A stretch of 64,000 nucleotides of DNA from Mesorhizobium sp. CA8 (GTDB lineage Bacteria > Pseudomonadota > Alphaproteobacteria > Rhizobiales > Rhizobiaceae), in assembly GCF_020164955.1 (NCBI RefSeq), contig NZ_JAIUHG010000002.1, positions 186,001-250,000 on the forward strand, in the 5' to 3' direction. The position numbers and the translations under genes were made by a program. Position 1 is the stretch's first letter. Every line of letters begins with the position of its first letter. The notes under the pieces are model-generated. The model was not told the origin of the DNA. It saw only the letters and a list, made by a program, of their open reading frames with translations, and searched no databases. Shown here one piece after another: positions 21,774 to 30,337 of the stretch.

Positions 21774-23027
21774 ATGGCATTGTTGGGCACGATGATCAAG
21801 ACCTTGATGGCGGCGCTGCTTGCGCTTGGCCCGTTGGCCTTGCCCGCCGGAGCGGCGACCTTCTCGATGAAGCGCGGCCTCAATCTCGACCAGTGGGTGA
21901 CCTGGCCGGCCGAGGACAGATGGGGCGAACGCCAGGCGATCCTGCCTTATCCGGAGTGGCGCAAATTCCTCAAGGAGGACGACCTCAAGGCGCTCAAGGA
22001 TGCCGGTCTCGACTTCCTGCGCATGCCGGTCGATCCCTCGCCCTTTCTTTCGGACCGCACCGAGGCCCTTCGCGATGACCTCTATGCCAGCGTGCTCGAC
22101 TCGGCGCGCATGATCAACCGCGCCGGCCTCAAGGTGATCGTCGACCTGCATCTGATCCCGGCCGGCGCCAATCGCAAGATCGGCATGAGCGAAGTCATGC
22201 GCGACCCGGCCGTCTTCGACGCCTATACCGAACTGGTGCGCAAGATGGCGCGGACGTTGGCCAAGGAGGATCCGAAGCTTGTCGCGCTGGAACTGATGAA
22301 TGAGCCGCTGGTCGATTGCGAGGCAAACGGCACCAATCTTTGGCCCGACCGCCAGAAGCAATTGTTCGCGGCCGCGCGCGCCTCCGCCACCAGGCTGACG
22401 CTGATCCTGACCGGCGGCTGCTATTCGAACGCGGAATCGCTGGCCAGGATCGATCCCAGGACGATCGCCGATGACAACATCATCTGGACCCTCCATTCCT
22501 ACGACCCGTTCCTTTTGACGCACCAGGGCGCAAGCTGGGCTGGCGACTTCATTCCCTATGTCACCGGCCTGCCCTATCCGCTGACGGCCGTCCCGAAGGC
22601 GCAGCTCGACATGACGCTGGACACGATCCGCGACCGGATCAGGGCCGAGGCGCCTTGGGCGCGACGAAGCGGCCTGCTTAGCTATCTCGACGAGCAGGTG
22701 GCGACGATGGACAGCCCCGAAAAGCTGCTTGGCGTGATGGATGCCCCGTTCGCGACGGTCGATGCCTGGGCGAAGGCCAACGGCGTCAAGCCGCAGGATA
22801 TCACGCTCGGCGAATTCGGCATGATCCGCAAGGAATACGGCAACGGCTTCGTCATGCCGGCCGCATACCGCGCCGCCTATGTGCGCGACATGATCGCCCG
22901 CGCCGAGGCGCATGGCTTTTCATGGTCGGTGTGGAGCTATGGCGGCGCCTTCGGCATCGTCGATGCTTTCGACGGCGAGAAGGCTGAGCCGGACGTGATG
23001 GACGTAATCCGCCAGCTTCCACGTTAG
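21774..23027 (+). CDS. Secreted GH5-family glycoside hydrolase (cellulase-like)
   Basis: This protein of about 417 residues has a signal peptide (ending PAGAAT) and a TIM-barrel glycosidase fold. The acid/base Glu is in LVALELMNEP; the nucleophile is probably the Glu in ITLGEFGM; RMPVDPSPF and WTLHSYDPF are further GH5 landmarks. The likely substrate is a beta-1,4-glucan, perhaps cellulose made by the bacterium or plant wall glucan, but specificity cannot be read from sequence. The start may be ATG 21774 or ATG 21792; the longer frame from 21705 overlaps the palindrome and is unlikely. Confidence 0.87.
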   Translation: MALLGTMIKTLMAALLALGPLALPAGAATFSMKRGLNLDQWVTWPAEDRWGERQAILPYPEWRKFLKEDDLKALKDAGLDFLRMPVDPSPFLSDRTEALRDDLYASVLDSARMINRAGLKVIVDLHLIPAGANRKIGMSEVMRDPAVFDAYTELVRKMARTLAKEDPKLVALELMNEPLVDCEANGTNLWPDRQKQLFAAARASATRLTLILTGGCYSNAESLARIDPRTIADDNIIWTLHSYDPFLLTHQGASWAGDFIPYVTGLPYPLTAVPKAQLDMTLDTIRDRIRAEAPWARRSGLLSYLDEQVATMDSPEKLLGVMDAPFATVDAWAKANGVKPQDITLGEFGMIRKEYGNGFVMPAAYRAAYVRDMIARAEAHGFSWSVWSYGGAFGIVDAFDGEKAEPDVMDVIRQLPR

Positions 23028-23074
23028 TCACCAGCGATGCTACCAATTCTGCGCTGGCATCGGGGGATTAGCTT

Positions 23075-23764
23075 ATGCGCTCACTGCTTTATACGACCGG
23101 ATCACCTTTCGCGCGCGGCATTCGTGTCGTGCTGGACGAAATCGGCCTCGACTATGAGCGCCGGGAGGAAACGACGACGCCATCTGCCGCGTCTCGCGCC
23201 GAATGGACCCCGGCGCTTCAAGTACCGACGCTACGGGATGGCGATCTGACACTTTGGGAAAGCGGTGTCATCGCCGAGTATCTGCTTGCCGCCTATCCGC
23301 AGCGTGTCGATAGCGATCCGGCTCTGGCTCCGTCGATGTGGCGGGCGGCATCGGAATGGCAGGACCGATTGCTCTTTGCTTCGATCCAGACGCTGGGCAC
23401 CGCCGCAACGACGATCAGCCAGATGCAATGGTCCGGAGTGAGGCATCGCGGCAATTCGCATTTGACGCGCTGCGCAGAGCGCATTGCCCATCTGGTCGGA
23501 TGGCTGGAAGGGCGGATCGACCGCGACGGCGAGGGATTTTTCGGCAAGGTCGTGTCGGTCCAGGACATTTTCCTGACCTGCCACTTACGCTTCATTGCCA
23601 ACCGGCCCCTGGACCTCGATACTCAACTTGGCGAGCATCCGAAAACCCGCGCGCTTGTGAGCAGGATGGAAGATCGCGCCAGCTTCCGGAACAATCCGGT
23701 GCTGTGGTGGGAACCTGGCATCACCGGCTACGAAGCCGACGGCACGCCCATCCGCGCTATCTAA
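23075..23764 (+). CDS. Glutathione S-transferase family protein
   Basis: The 229-residue protein has an N-terminal thioredoxin-fold domain (1-80; YTTGSPFARGIRVVLDEIGLDYE, then VPTLRDGDLTLWESGVIAEYL, the glutathione-binding region) and an all-helical C-terminal domain. The Ser/Thr near residues 8-10 may activate glutathione. Substrate unknown. A 47-bp gap separates it from the GH5 gene. A degraded half of the family B palindrome (23765-23774 onward) follows its stop codon. Confidence 0.9.
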   Translation: MRSLLYTTGSPFARGIRVVLDEIGLDYERREETTTPSAASRAEWTPALQVPTLRDGDLTLWESGVIAEYLLAAYPQRVDSDPALAPSMWRAASEWQDRLLFASIQTLGTAATTISQMQWSGVRHRGNSHLTRCAERIAHLVGWLEGRIDRDGEGFFGKVVSVQDIFLTCHLRFIANRPLDLDTQLGEHPKTRALVSRMEDRASFRNNPVLWWEPGITGYEADGTPIRAI

Positions 23765-23850
23765 GCAATTCCAGAAAAACTGTGAACAGTTGAACAAAAA
23801 CATAGGGCGTATCGCCGTTTCGGTGAGACGGTGAAACGCAAATGGGAACC

Positions 23851-24753
23851 TTAGCCCAGATCGATCTGCAGGATCTCCGGCCGCACCCCGAGACGTACCG
23901 GCAGAATGCTGAAGCCCAGTCCGCCCGACACGATCAGGTTGCGGTCATTCTCCACAACATGGCCGTAGGCGAAGCGGTTGCCATAGTCCGAAGGCACGAT
24001 CGGCGAATAACCAAACAGCCGCACCTGTCCGCCATGCGTGTGTCCGGACAGTGTCAGCGACACCCGCTCCGGCACCTTCGTGAAAATGTCGGGCTCGTGT
24101 GCAAGCAGGATGATCGGCTCGCTCCCCTGGATTTTGGCCAAGGTGCCCGGGAGATCGTCGAAGCCCTGGAAACTGTCGCGTCCTTTGGCCTTGTTCGGCA
24201 GCAGCGCGAGTTGATCGGCTAGCCCGGCGATCCAGAAACCATGCCCGTCCTTTTCCAGCCGCACGACGTCGTTTTCCAGCACCGGGATGCCGACATGCTC
24301 GAGGGCCTTGCGCGACTGGGTCGGGCCGGCTTCCGCTCGCTGGGCGAAGAAATCCGTCCACCAATCGTGATTGCCGAGGATCGACAGCACGCCAAGCGTC
24401 GCCTTGAGCCCCGCCAATGCCTCGGCCCACTCCTCCACCCGCACCCGGCCCGTCACCAGCTTGGTCCCGGCGGTATAGTCACCGAGCAGCACAATCAGAT
24501 CCGGCTGAAGCGCGTTCGCTTCCTGGGCAAGTGCTGCGATCCGTTCCGGCGTCATCCAGGGCCGGCAGGAGTGGATATCGGCAAGCGCCACGACGCGCAG
24601 CTTGAGCCCGGCCGGCCAGTGCGGCGGCGTCAATGCGTAGCGCTTAACATGGGTGAGCAGCATCGGCTCGATGCCGACCGCATAGGCGCTGAGCGACACC
24701 ATGGCGAAGGCCGAGCCGCCGATAAGGCGCAGGAAAGCGCGTCTGGTGATCAT
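23851..24753 (-). CDS. Exported metallophosphoesterase (YaeI-like)
   Basis: The 300-residue protein starts MITRRAFLRLIGGSAFA, a Tat-type signal or anchor with the twin Arg. The calcineurin-like core follows: ALADIHSCRPW (metal site), VLLGDYTAG, ILGNHDWW, LLAHEPDIF and LSGHTHGGQVRL. This set fits the YaeI/YkuE group, some members of which act on UDP-linked lipid or phospholipid substrates at the outer face of the inner membrane. ATG 24753 is preferred to an upstream TTG at 24765. Confidence 0.88.
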   Translation of the reverse strand: MITRRAFLRLIGGSAFAMVSLSAYAVGIEPMLLTHVKRYALTPPHWPAGLKLRVVALADIHSCRPWMTPERIAALAQEANALQPDLIVLLGDYTAGTKLVTGRVRVEEWAEALAGLKATLGVLSILGNHDWWTDFFAQRAEAGPTQSRKALEHVGIPVLENDVVRLEKDGHGFWIAGLADQLALLPNKAKGRDSFQGFDDLPGTLAKIQGSEPIILLAHEPDIFTKVPERVSLTLSGHTHGGQVRLFGYSPIVPSDYGNRFAYGHVVENDRNLIVSGGLGFSILPVRLGVRPEILQIDLG

Positions 24754-24886
24754 AGGTCGCCCCAAGCCCTAGGATTGCGTCAGATAGGCCTACCTTAAAG
24801 GGTGCAATTGCGCCCTCAGTCAGGCCAAGGCGCGCAGATTCTGCGTAGATGGGGCATTGCGTCGCCGAACCGCGAACAAATCTGCG

Positions 24887-25924
24887 TTACTCTTCCTGGA
24901 ACAGGCTGATCTGCTGCTGGGCGATATCCCTGGGCGGATCGAGGCCGAGATGGCGCCAGGCATTGGCGGTCAGCACGCGGCCGCGCGGCGTGCGCTGGAT
25001 GAAGCCCTGCTGGATGAGATAGGGCTCGATGATGTCCTCGATCGCGTCGCGCGGCTCGGAGAGCCCGGCCGCGATCGTCTCGATGCCGACCGGGCCGCCG
25101 CCGAAATTGCGCGCGATCATCGACAGGTAGCGGCGGTCGAGCGCATCGAGGCCGAGCGCGTCGACCTCCAGCCTGGTCAGCGCCTCGTCGGCGATCTTCC
25201 TGTCGACATGCGCAGCACCGGCGACGCTGGCGAAGTCGCGCACGCGGCGCAACAGCCTGCCGGCGATGCGCGGCGTGCCGCGCGCGCGGCGCGCGATCTC
25301 CACCGCGCCGTCGTCGCCAAGCGGCATCGACAGGATACGGGCGCCGCGCCGCACGATCTGCTCCAGTTCCTCGACCGTGTAGAAATTGAGCCGAACCGGG
25401 ATGCCGAAGCGGTCGCGCAGCGGATTGGTCAGGAGCCCAAGCCTGGTCGTCGCCGCGACCAACGTAAAATGGGCGAGGTCGATCTTGACCGAGCGCGCCG
25501 CCGGCCCCTCGCCGATGATGAGATCGAGCTGGAAATCCTCCATCGCCGGATAGAGGATTTCCTCGACCGCCGGATTGAGGCGATGGATCTCGTCGATGAA
25601 GAGGACGTCGCGTTCCTCGAGATTGGTGAGCAGCGCGGCGAGATCGCCGGCCTTGGCGATAACGGGGCCGGAGGTGGAGCGGAAATTGACGCCGAGCTCG
25701 CGCGCCATGATCTGCGCCAGCGTCGTCTTGCCGAGCCCGGGCGGGCCGACGAACAGCACATGGTCGAGCGCCTCGCCGCGGCTCTTGGCGGCGTCGACGA
25801 AGACCTTGAGATTGGCGCGCACCGCCGCCTGGCCGACGAACTCGTCGAGCGACTGCGGCCGCAGCGTCTGGTCGGCGTCCTCGCCGCGCTTGTCGGGAGC
25901 GATGAGGCGGGGCGAAAGGGTCAT
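24887..25924 (-). CDS. ruvB: Holliday junction branch-migration ATPase RuvB
   Basis: RuvB is the hexameric AAA+ motor that, with RuvA, drives branch migration of Holliday junctions. The 345-residue protein has the family opening ([12 protein letters not shown]), Walker [13 protein letters not shown] near residue 58, Walker [13 protein letters not shown], sensor and arginine-finger region [18 protein letters not shown], and a C-terminal winged helix ([13 protein letters not shown]). AAGGAAGGCGGC precedes the ATG. It follows ruvA by 43 bp. Confidence 0.98.
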   Translation of the reverse strand: MTLSPRLIAPDKRGEDADQTLRPQSLDEFVGQAAVRANLKVFVDAAKSRGEALDHVLFVGPPGLGKTTLAQIMARELGVNFRSTSGPVIAKAGDLAALLTNLEERDVLFIDEIHRLNPAVEEILYPAMEDFQLDLIIGEGPAARSVKIDLAHFTLVAATTRLGLLTNPLRDRFGIPVRLNFYTVEELEQIVRRGARILSMPLGDDGAVEIARRARGTPRIAGRLLRRVRDFASVAGAAHVDRKIADEALTRLEVDALGLDALDRRYLSMIARNFGGGPVGIETIAAGLSEPRDAIEDIIEPYLIQQGFIQRTPRGRVLTANAWRHLGLDPPRDIAQQQISLFQEE

Positions 25925-25967
25925 GCCGCCTTCCTTGCATAGGACCGGTGGCGGGACAAGCGTCGCC

Positions 25968-26588
25968 TCACCGCGCCAGTTCCTTCAGGCCGAAGCGGAT
26001 GAGCTTGGACGCGTCCACGCCCTCGCCGGCCGATTTCAGCGCCGCCGCGACCGCGTTTGCGGCGATGTCGCGCGAATAGCCGAGATTGACGAGCGCCGAG
26101 ACCGCATCCGTGATCGGCGCTGCGGCGACGCCTTCGCCAAGCTCCTGCTTGAGGCCGATCGTTCCGGTAGCCGCACCCGCATAGGCAGGCGCCTTGGTGC
26201 GCAATTCGGTGACGATGCGCTCGGCGACCTTCTTGCCGACGCCGGGCGCGCGAGAGACCATGGCGATGTCGCGCAGCGCGATCGCGTTGGCGAGATCGGC
26301 CGGCGCGAGCGTCGACAGGATAGCCAGCGCCACCTTGGCGCCGACGCCCTGCACATTGCTCATCAAGAGGCGGAACCACTCGCGTTCCAGCCCGGTCTGG
26401 AAGCCATAGAGCCGGATCATGTCCTCGCGTACATAGGTCTCGATGAACAGCACCACCGCCTCGCCAGGCGAAGGCAGCGCGGCCAGCGTGCGCACTGAGC
26501 AATGGACGACGTAGCCGACGCCATGCACGTCGATGACGCAGCTATCTTCGTCGATCTCGTCCAGCGTGCCTTTCAGTTTGCCGATCAT
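25968..26588 (-). CDS. ruvA: Holliday junction DNA-binding protein RuvA
   Basis: RuvA forms the tetramer that holds the four-way junction open for RuvB. The 206-residue protein has the OB-fold start ([27 protein letters not shown]), a helix-hairpin-helix pair ([16 protein letters not shown] and [16 protein letters not shown]), a flexible linker (about 140-155), and the C-terminal RuvB-binding helical domain. It is 10 bp downstream of the vapC stop, so it may be read from the vapBC promoter as well. Confidence 0.97.
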   Translation of the reverse strand: MIGKLKGTLDEIDEDSCVIDVHGVGYVVHCSVRTLAALPSPGEAVVLFIETYVREDMIRLYGFQTGLEREWFRLLMSNVQGVGAKVALAILSTLAPADLANAIALRDIAMVSRAPGVGKKVAERIVTELRTKAPAYAGAATGTIGLKQELGEGVAAAPITDAVSALVNLGYSRDIAANAVAAALKSAGEGVDASKLIRFGLKELAR

Positions 26589-26598
26589 TGCCTGGCTT

Positions 26599-27018
26599 TC
26601 ATGGATGCGTTTGCGGAGAGACGATTTCGAGGTCGGGGAAAAAGCTGCGATAGCGAGGAGCGTCGCGCGTCAACAGGCGGTAACCAGCAACGGCGGCATG
26701 AGCGCCAATGAAAAAATCCGGCAAGGTCCGTTCCCGAATGCCGCCGGCCCGCCGATAACGGGAATGTGTCACCCCGGCCAGGAATGCGGCTTCCCAAGGC
26801 AAGAACTCGCGATCCATTTCAAGTCTCTCGACTGCTTTCCTCAGCATTGCTTCGGAAGCGATCAGAGGCGCAAGCTCGGACCAGACGATGCTGTTGATGA
26901 CCAACGCGCCATCGCGTCGGCAGGAGATGATCGCGGACGAGGACCACTCCCTCAGCGGCCCTGCTGGACCCCAGACATCAATGAGCACGTTTGTGTCAAT
27001 CAATGTTGAGATTTTCAC
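26599..27018 (-). CDS. vapC: PIN-domain ribonuclease toxin of a VapBC module
   Basis: The 139-residue protein has a PIN domain with the acidic metal-binding set at Asp8 ([11 protein letters not shown]), Glu48 (SIVWSELA), Asp101 ([10 protein letters not shown]) and Asp119 (LLTRDAP). VapC toxins usually cleave tRNA or rRNA. Its start overlaps the 3' end of the antitoxin gene by 23 bp, the normal layout for a coupled toxin-antitoxin pair. All four acidic residues are present, so it looks active. It lies between ruvC and ruvA. Confidence 0.9.
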   Translation of the reverse strand: MKISTLIDTNVLIDVWGPAGPLREWSSSAIISCRRDGALVINSIVWSELAPLIASEAMLRKAVERLEMDREFLPWEAAFLAGVTHSRYRRAGGIRERTLPDFFIGAHAAVAGYRLLTRDAPRYRSFFPDLEIVSPQTHP

Positions 27019-27265
27019 GCGGTCCCCTCAACCACTCCATATATTCGTCCGTCGTCATGCCGCCCAAATCCAGCGTTCCCTCCATCCTATCGAGAACCTC
27101 CTTGAATTTGCGGGCAGCTTCCTCCTCCGAAACGTTTTGGTTGACGGCGACAAGCTGGGCGCCCTCGTCCGTGGCCACGAACTGCACCTCGGAGCCGGGG
27201 CCTATGCCCAGATGATCCCTTATTTGTTTTGGGATTGTGACTTGTCCTTTGGTGGTCACTCGCAT
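26996..27265 (-). CDS. vapB: AbrB/SpoVT-type antitoxin of a VapBC module
   Basis: The 89-residue protein opens with a swapped-hairpin AbrB DNA-binding domain (MRVTTKGQVTIPKQIRDHLGIGPG) and ends in an acidic, probably unstructured tail (about 50-89) that should wrap the toxin. Such antitoxins repress their own operon together with the toxin. A perfect 8-bp inverted repeat lies one base upstream of the start codon. Confidence 0.9.
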   Translation of the reverse strand: MRVTTKGQVTIPKQIRDHLGIGPGSEVQFVATDEGAQLVAVNQNVSEEEAARKFKEVLDRMEGTLDLGGMTTDEYMEWLRGPRENLNID

Positions 27266-27266
27266 G

Positions 27267-27287
27267 GTAATACCTCCAAGGTATTAC
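27267..27287. promoter_or_regulatory. Inverted-repeat operator of vapBC overlapping the vapB ribosome-binding site
   Basis: GTAATACC (27267-27274) and GGTATTAC (27280-27287) are perfect arms around a 5-base spacer. On the minus strand the sequence TTGGAGG across spacer and right arm is the vapB Shine-Dalgarno. The palindrome could act as the VapB operator and also as an mRNA hairpin over the ribosome site. Confidence 0.7.
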
Positions 27288-27314
27288 TTACTTCGCAAAT
27301 GAGAACAAGTCAAG
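27285..27314 (-). promoter_or_regulatory. Probable vapBC promoter
   Basis: On the minus strand CTTGAC (27314-27309) is followed 18 bases later by TAAGTA (27290-27285), which runs into the operator. It lies wholly in the 56-bp gap after ruvC, so the module carries its own promoter. Confidence 0.5.
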
Positions 27315-27321
27315 AACAACG

Positions 27322-27834
27322 CTACCCGACCAGCGCGGCCATACGGTAGGCCGCGCTCGGGCGGTGATGCGCATGGCAGATGGCGATGGCCAGAGCATCG
27401 GCGGCGTCGTCGGTATCGAAGATCGCCTTCGGCATCAGCACCTTGACCATCATATGGATCTGCTTCTTCTCGCCGTGGCCGACGCCGATCACCGCCTTCT
27501 TGACCGCATTGGGGGCGTATTCGGCCACCACCAGACCGGCGCGAGCCGGCACCAGCATGGCGATGCCGCGCGCCTGGCCGAGCTTCAGCGTCGCCGTCGC
27601 ATCCTTGTTGACGAAAGTCTGCTCGACCGCCGCCTCATGCGGCATGGCCTGGTGCAACACCTCGGCCAAGCCGTCATGCAGCTGGCAGAGTCTTGTCGCC
27701 AGCGACTCCTTCTCGTCGGACCACACCGTGCCGGACGCGATGAAGCGCAGCGAATTGCCCACGCTGTCGATAATACCCCATCCGGTGCGCCTCAGGCCCG
27801 GATCGATGCCGATGATGCGAATCGCTTCCCCCAT
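27322..27834 (-). CDS. ruvC: Holliday junction resolvase RuvC
   Basis: RuvC cuts Holliday junctions symmetrically after RuvAB migration. The 170-residue protein shows the catalytic acidic residues: Asp11 ([14 protein letters not shown]), Glu71 (AAVEQTFVN), and Asp143/Asp146 ([12 protein letters not shown]). Length and motifs are typical. It is the first gene of the ruv cluster and is separated from ruvA by the vapBC insertion. Confidence 0.97.
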   Translation of the reverse strand: MGEAIRIIGIDPGLRRTGWGIIDSVGNSLRFIASGTVWSDEKESLATRLCQLHDGLAEVLHQAMPHEAAVEQTFVNKDATATLKLGQARGIAMLVPARAGLVVAEYAPNAVKKAVIGVGHGEKKQIHMMVKVLMPKAIFDTDDAADALAIAICHAHHRPSAAYRMAALVG

Positions 27835-27937
27835 GCGCCAAGTCTAGCTCTGGCGGCAAGCGATGCCAGCAAAATGTGAACAAACCAGAAACAATTGCGA
27901 TCTCAGCGATGCGCCGTTTCCGTAAACAGCGAGATGC

Positions 27938-29002
27938 CTAATTCGTCACGCGACGGATAGTTTTCGACAGCCGCGTGAGAAATGCCGGCCTGGACGATGC
28001 GACCAGCTTCCATGTCAGGACTGCATTGCCCATGCGCCGCGGCAGGATTCCGATGCAAAGGAACCAGGCCGCCAGAGCAGCCCGCCGCCGCCAGGATGCG
28101 TCCATTTCCAGGCTGGCGGCGGCGCCCGCTCTTGCCAGTCCCAGCCGGGAGTCGGTTTCAACCGGATGCTGGGGCTCGTCGACGCAGAGCGAAGCCAGCC
28201 GCTCTTCCAGATGCACCGGATCGCGAAGGCCGGCATCCGGCGGCACGGTCAGACCGATCTCGGCCGCCCGGCCGGACAAGGCCTCGAGGCGACGGAAGTC
28301 ATGCTGCACGCGCCAACGCGCTCGCTCGGCAAGCTTTTCGGCAAACACCGAATGGTTGGAACCGTGGATGCGGTAGGCGCCAAGGCAGGTGTCGATGGAT
28401 TTCACCTCTCCGTGCAGCGGAGCGAGTGTCGCGAGATAGCCATCGGCGCCTTGCCGGAAATCGCTTTCAGGCATGGGCATTATCGTTTCCAGCGCCTCGC
28501 GGTCGAACGCCAACCCGCTTGTCACCGTCGTACGGTACCGCCCCTTGCGCAACAATTCCGGGACGACGTCGCCTGAATCGAACGGCTGCTCCGGAGGGGG
28601 AAAGACATCCTTGATCCGCTGGTCCTCATCGACGAGATGCAGTCGGAATTGCGCCTGGGCGACATCCGCGTCCCATTCGTCCAGGACCTCGGAGACGGCG
28701 TTTGGATAGAGATAATCGTCGGCGTCGAGGAAAAGAATGATCTCGCCGGTGCTCGCTTCGAACCCGGTATTGAACGCGGCGGCATGCCCGCCATTCCTGC
28801 GCCTGAGGCACGGACGAATTTTGTCGCCGTAGGATTCGATGACGGCGACCGACGCATCCGTCGATGCGTCGTCGACGACCACGACCTCGACATTTCGGTG
28901 GTCCTGCTCCAACGCGCTGTCGATGGCGCGTTCTAGAAACTGTTCGTAATTGTAGTTGGGGATGATGATCGATACCGGGATGCGGTCCAATGGCGAATGC
29001 AC
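27938..29002 (-). CDS. Family 2 glycosyltransferase
   Basis: The 354-residue protein has an N-terminal GT-A domain: VSIIIPNYNYEQFLERAIDSAL, VVVVDDASTD, NTGFEASTGEIILFLDADD with the DxD metal motif, and a possible acidic base in SDFRQGADGYL. The C-terminal region (about 240-354) is helical and Arg-rich, possibly membrane-associated (LAAWFLCIGILP). It stands alone and not in an obvious polysaccharide cluster, so the sugar donor and acceptor are unknown. The 247 bp upstream holds nothing recognisable. Confidence 0.88.
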   Translation of the reverse strand: MHSPLDRIPVSIIIPNYNYEQFLERAIDSALEQDHRNVEVVVVDDASTDASVAVIESYGDKIRPCLRRRNGGHAAAFNTGFEASTGEIILFLDADDYLYPNAVSEVLDEWDADVAQAQFRLHLVDEDQRIKDVFPPPEQPFDSGDVVPELLRKGRYRTTVTSGLAFDREALETIMPMPESDFRQGADGYLATLAPLHGEVKSIDTCLGAYRIHGSNHSVFAEKLAERARWRVQHDFRRLEALSGRAAEIGLTVPPDAGLRDPVHLEERLASLCVDEPQHPVETDSRLGLARAGAAASLEMDASWRRRAALAAWFLCIGILPRRMGNAVLTWKLVASSRPAFLTRLSKTIRRVTN

Positions 29003-29249
29003 GGGATCAAGCCTCGCAATCTGCTTTGGTCACAGTGACGGTGATTTTGTTGCAGAACCGGCTCGGGCCGACCCGGCTGCGGCGAACGGCTCCAACTAGG
29101 GGCCTATCGCTTCAAGGCAAGTGTGATCTTACCCGCGAAGGCCGGCATCACCTTCAAATACAATAACGGCCGCCGCAATATCGAAGAGCACTCGGAATCG
29201 CAGGTGTCGACCTGCGCTCGCCGTCACCGCTATCTTTGCAAACGCGGTT

Positions 29250-29780
29250 TCAGCCGCGCGCGAACGCCGTATTCAAAAGGCTGATCTGGTCGGAAACCGG
29301 GTTGGCCCGCCGGCTGGGGGCATGCAGGTCGCTGACGACGACGCCATAGATTTCCTCGTCCATGCGCCGCACCAGCGACTGCAGGCGCAGCGAGCGCGTC
29401 ACGAGGTGCACAAAATCCTTGGGCAGTTCGTTCCAGCCAAGCGCCTCGTCATGCGCGGACGCGGTGTCGAGCCGCACCTTGGATTTCTCCGAGGCCACCT
29501 GGTCGCGCGTCATCTCGCCGGAATTCGCCGCCCGCTGCAAAAGCAGCCAGGAGGCGACCTGCATAAGCCTCGTGGTCAGCCGCATCGATTCGGCCGCATA
29601 GAGCGTAGCCGCCGTGCGCGACAATTTCTTGGCTTCGAGCCTGCCCTTGCCATCGAGATATTCGGCGGCCTGCTCGACCAGCCCCATTCCTTCCTGGTAG
29701 AGCGGCTTGAAGGATTGGGAGAAAACCCGGCGCTCCGCCAGTTTGATGGTTTTCGCGCTGCCCTTCGAAGGCTCGTTCAT
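29250..29780 (-). CDS. rcdA: RcdA-like cell-cycle proteolysis adaptor (DUF1465)
   Basis: The 176-residue helical protein matches the DUF1465 family, whose studied member is Caulobacter RcdA, an adaptor that helps ClpXP degrade the cell-cycle regulator CtrA. The core with GMGLVEQAAEYLDG, RTAATLYAAESMRLTTRLMQ and ASWLLLQRA is the conserved helix bundle. The disordered C-terminus (SRRANPVSDQ...) is typical. A perfect TTAA-N7-TTAA box lies 116-130 bp upstream. The assignment is by remembered similarity; the role in rhizobia is inferred. Confidence 0.82.
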   Translation of the reverse strand: MNEPSKGSAKTIKLAERRVFSQSFKPLYQEGMGLVEQAAEYLDGKGRLEAKKLSRTAATLYAAESMRLTTRLMQVASWLLLQRAANSGEMTRDQVASEKSKVRLDTASAHDEALGWNELPKDFVHLVTRSLRLQSLVRRMDEEIYGVVVSDLHAPSRRANPVSDQISLLNTAFARG

Positions 29781-29895
29781 CGATACGCCCCTGCACTGCC
29801 GCCAGCTGATTCGGCAATCTTGCCGACGTGGCTCGCACCCCTAAATGACTGAGGCTTGAAAATGCGCTTCGATGCCCATGAAGGCAAGCGCATGT

Positions 29896-29910
29896 TTAAC
29901 AAACGGTTAA
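29896..29910. promoter_or_regulatory. CtrA-like box TTAA-N7-TTAAC upstream of rcdA
   Basis: TTAA at 29896-29899 and TTAA at 29907-29910 are seven bases apart, followed by C. It lies between the candidate sRNA terminator and the rcdA start at 29780, well placed to control rcdA. Confidence 0.55.
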
Positions 29911-29968
29911 CGCCGGCCGTTTTCCGGCCACCCGCCGGCGGATGGCGCAGGGCCTGCCGTATGTGGAT

Positions 29969-30067
29969 AAAAAAAGAGCCGCGGATAAGGCGGCTCTCAG
30001 GAGTTTAACAGGGAGGCGTCAAACAAAGTGGCTCCAACCACTCGGTAAGAATCCAGCAAAACTGGAT
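29969..30067 (-). ncRNA. Candidate trans-acting small RNA, three hairpins, about 100 nt
   Basis: Reading the minus strand from about 30067: a perfect hairpin ATCCAG-TTTTG-CTGGAT (30067-30051), a second AGTGG-TTGGAG-CCACT (30042-30027), an unpaired stretch with the anti-Shine-Dalgarno-like CGCCTCCC and ACTCC, and a strong terminator GAGCCGC-loop-GCGGCTC (29996-29976) followed by seven T. No coding potential fits: the only short frame (22 codons from 30073) starts upstream of the predicted 5' end. The layout is typical of rhizobial trans-acting sRNAs. I cannot assign it to a named family. Confidence 0.6.
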
Positions 30068-30071
30068 GCGC

Positions 30072-30106
30072 ATAGTAAACACCCGTAAAGCTTAATGAAG
30101 CCTTAA
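30072..30106 (-). promoter_or_regulatory. Promoter of the candidate sRNA with CtrA-like box over the -35 region
   Basis: On the minus strand, TACTAT (30077-30072) is a good -10 box. The -35 position (30100-30095) reads CTTCAT and lies inside a perfect TTAA-N7-TTAA box (30106-30092). This is how CtrA-activated promoters are usually built. Start of transcription would be near 30066. Confidence 0.55.
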
Positions 30107-30337
30107 CGCGGCGGTGATTTTTTAAGCGAACGCGCTTTCCTGTGCCGGAACAGGACAGCGGGTGCGCCGCCCGGGATCGTCTGAAACCGGATTTCGAACG
30201 CCGATCGTGGCGGCCGTAACATGTTGGCTGCTGCCGCGGCATCGTGCCGAAACACGCGCCACGCAAAAGGCCGCTCCTCTGAAGCGGTGCGCAGACCCGC
30301 GCCCCTTGAAATCACGCAGCATATCCGGGAGCAAACC

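Noticed and set aside
30005-30073. 22-codon frame (MRIQFCWILTEW...) as a leader peptide of an attenuator
   Set aside because: Its ATG lies upstream of the predicted transcript start, it has no ribosome site, and no biosynthetic gene follows the terminator.
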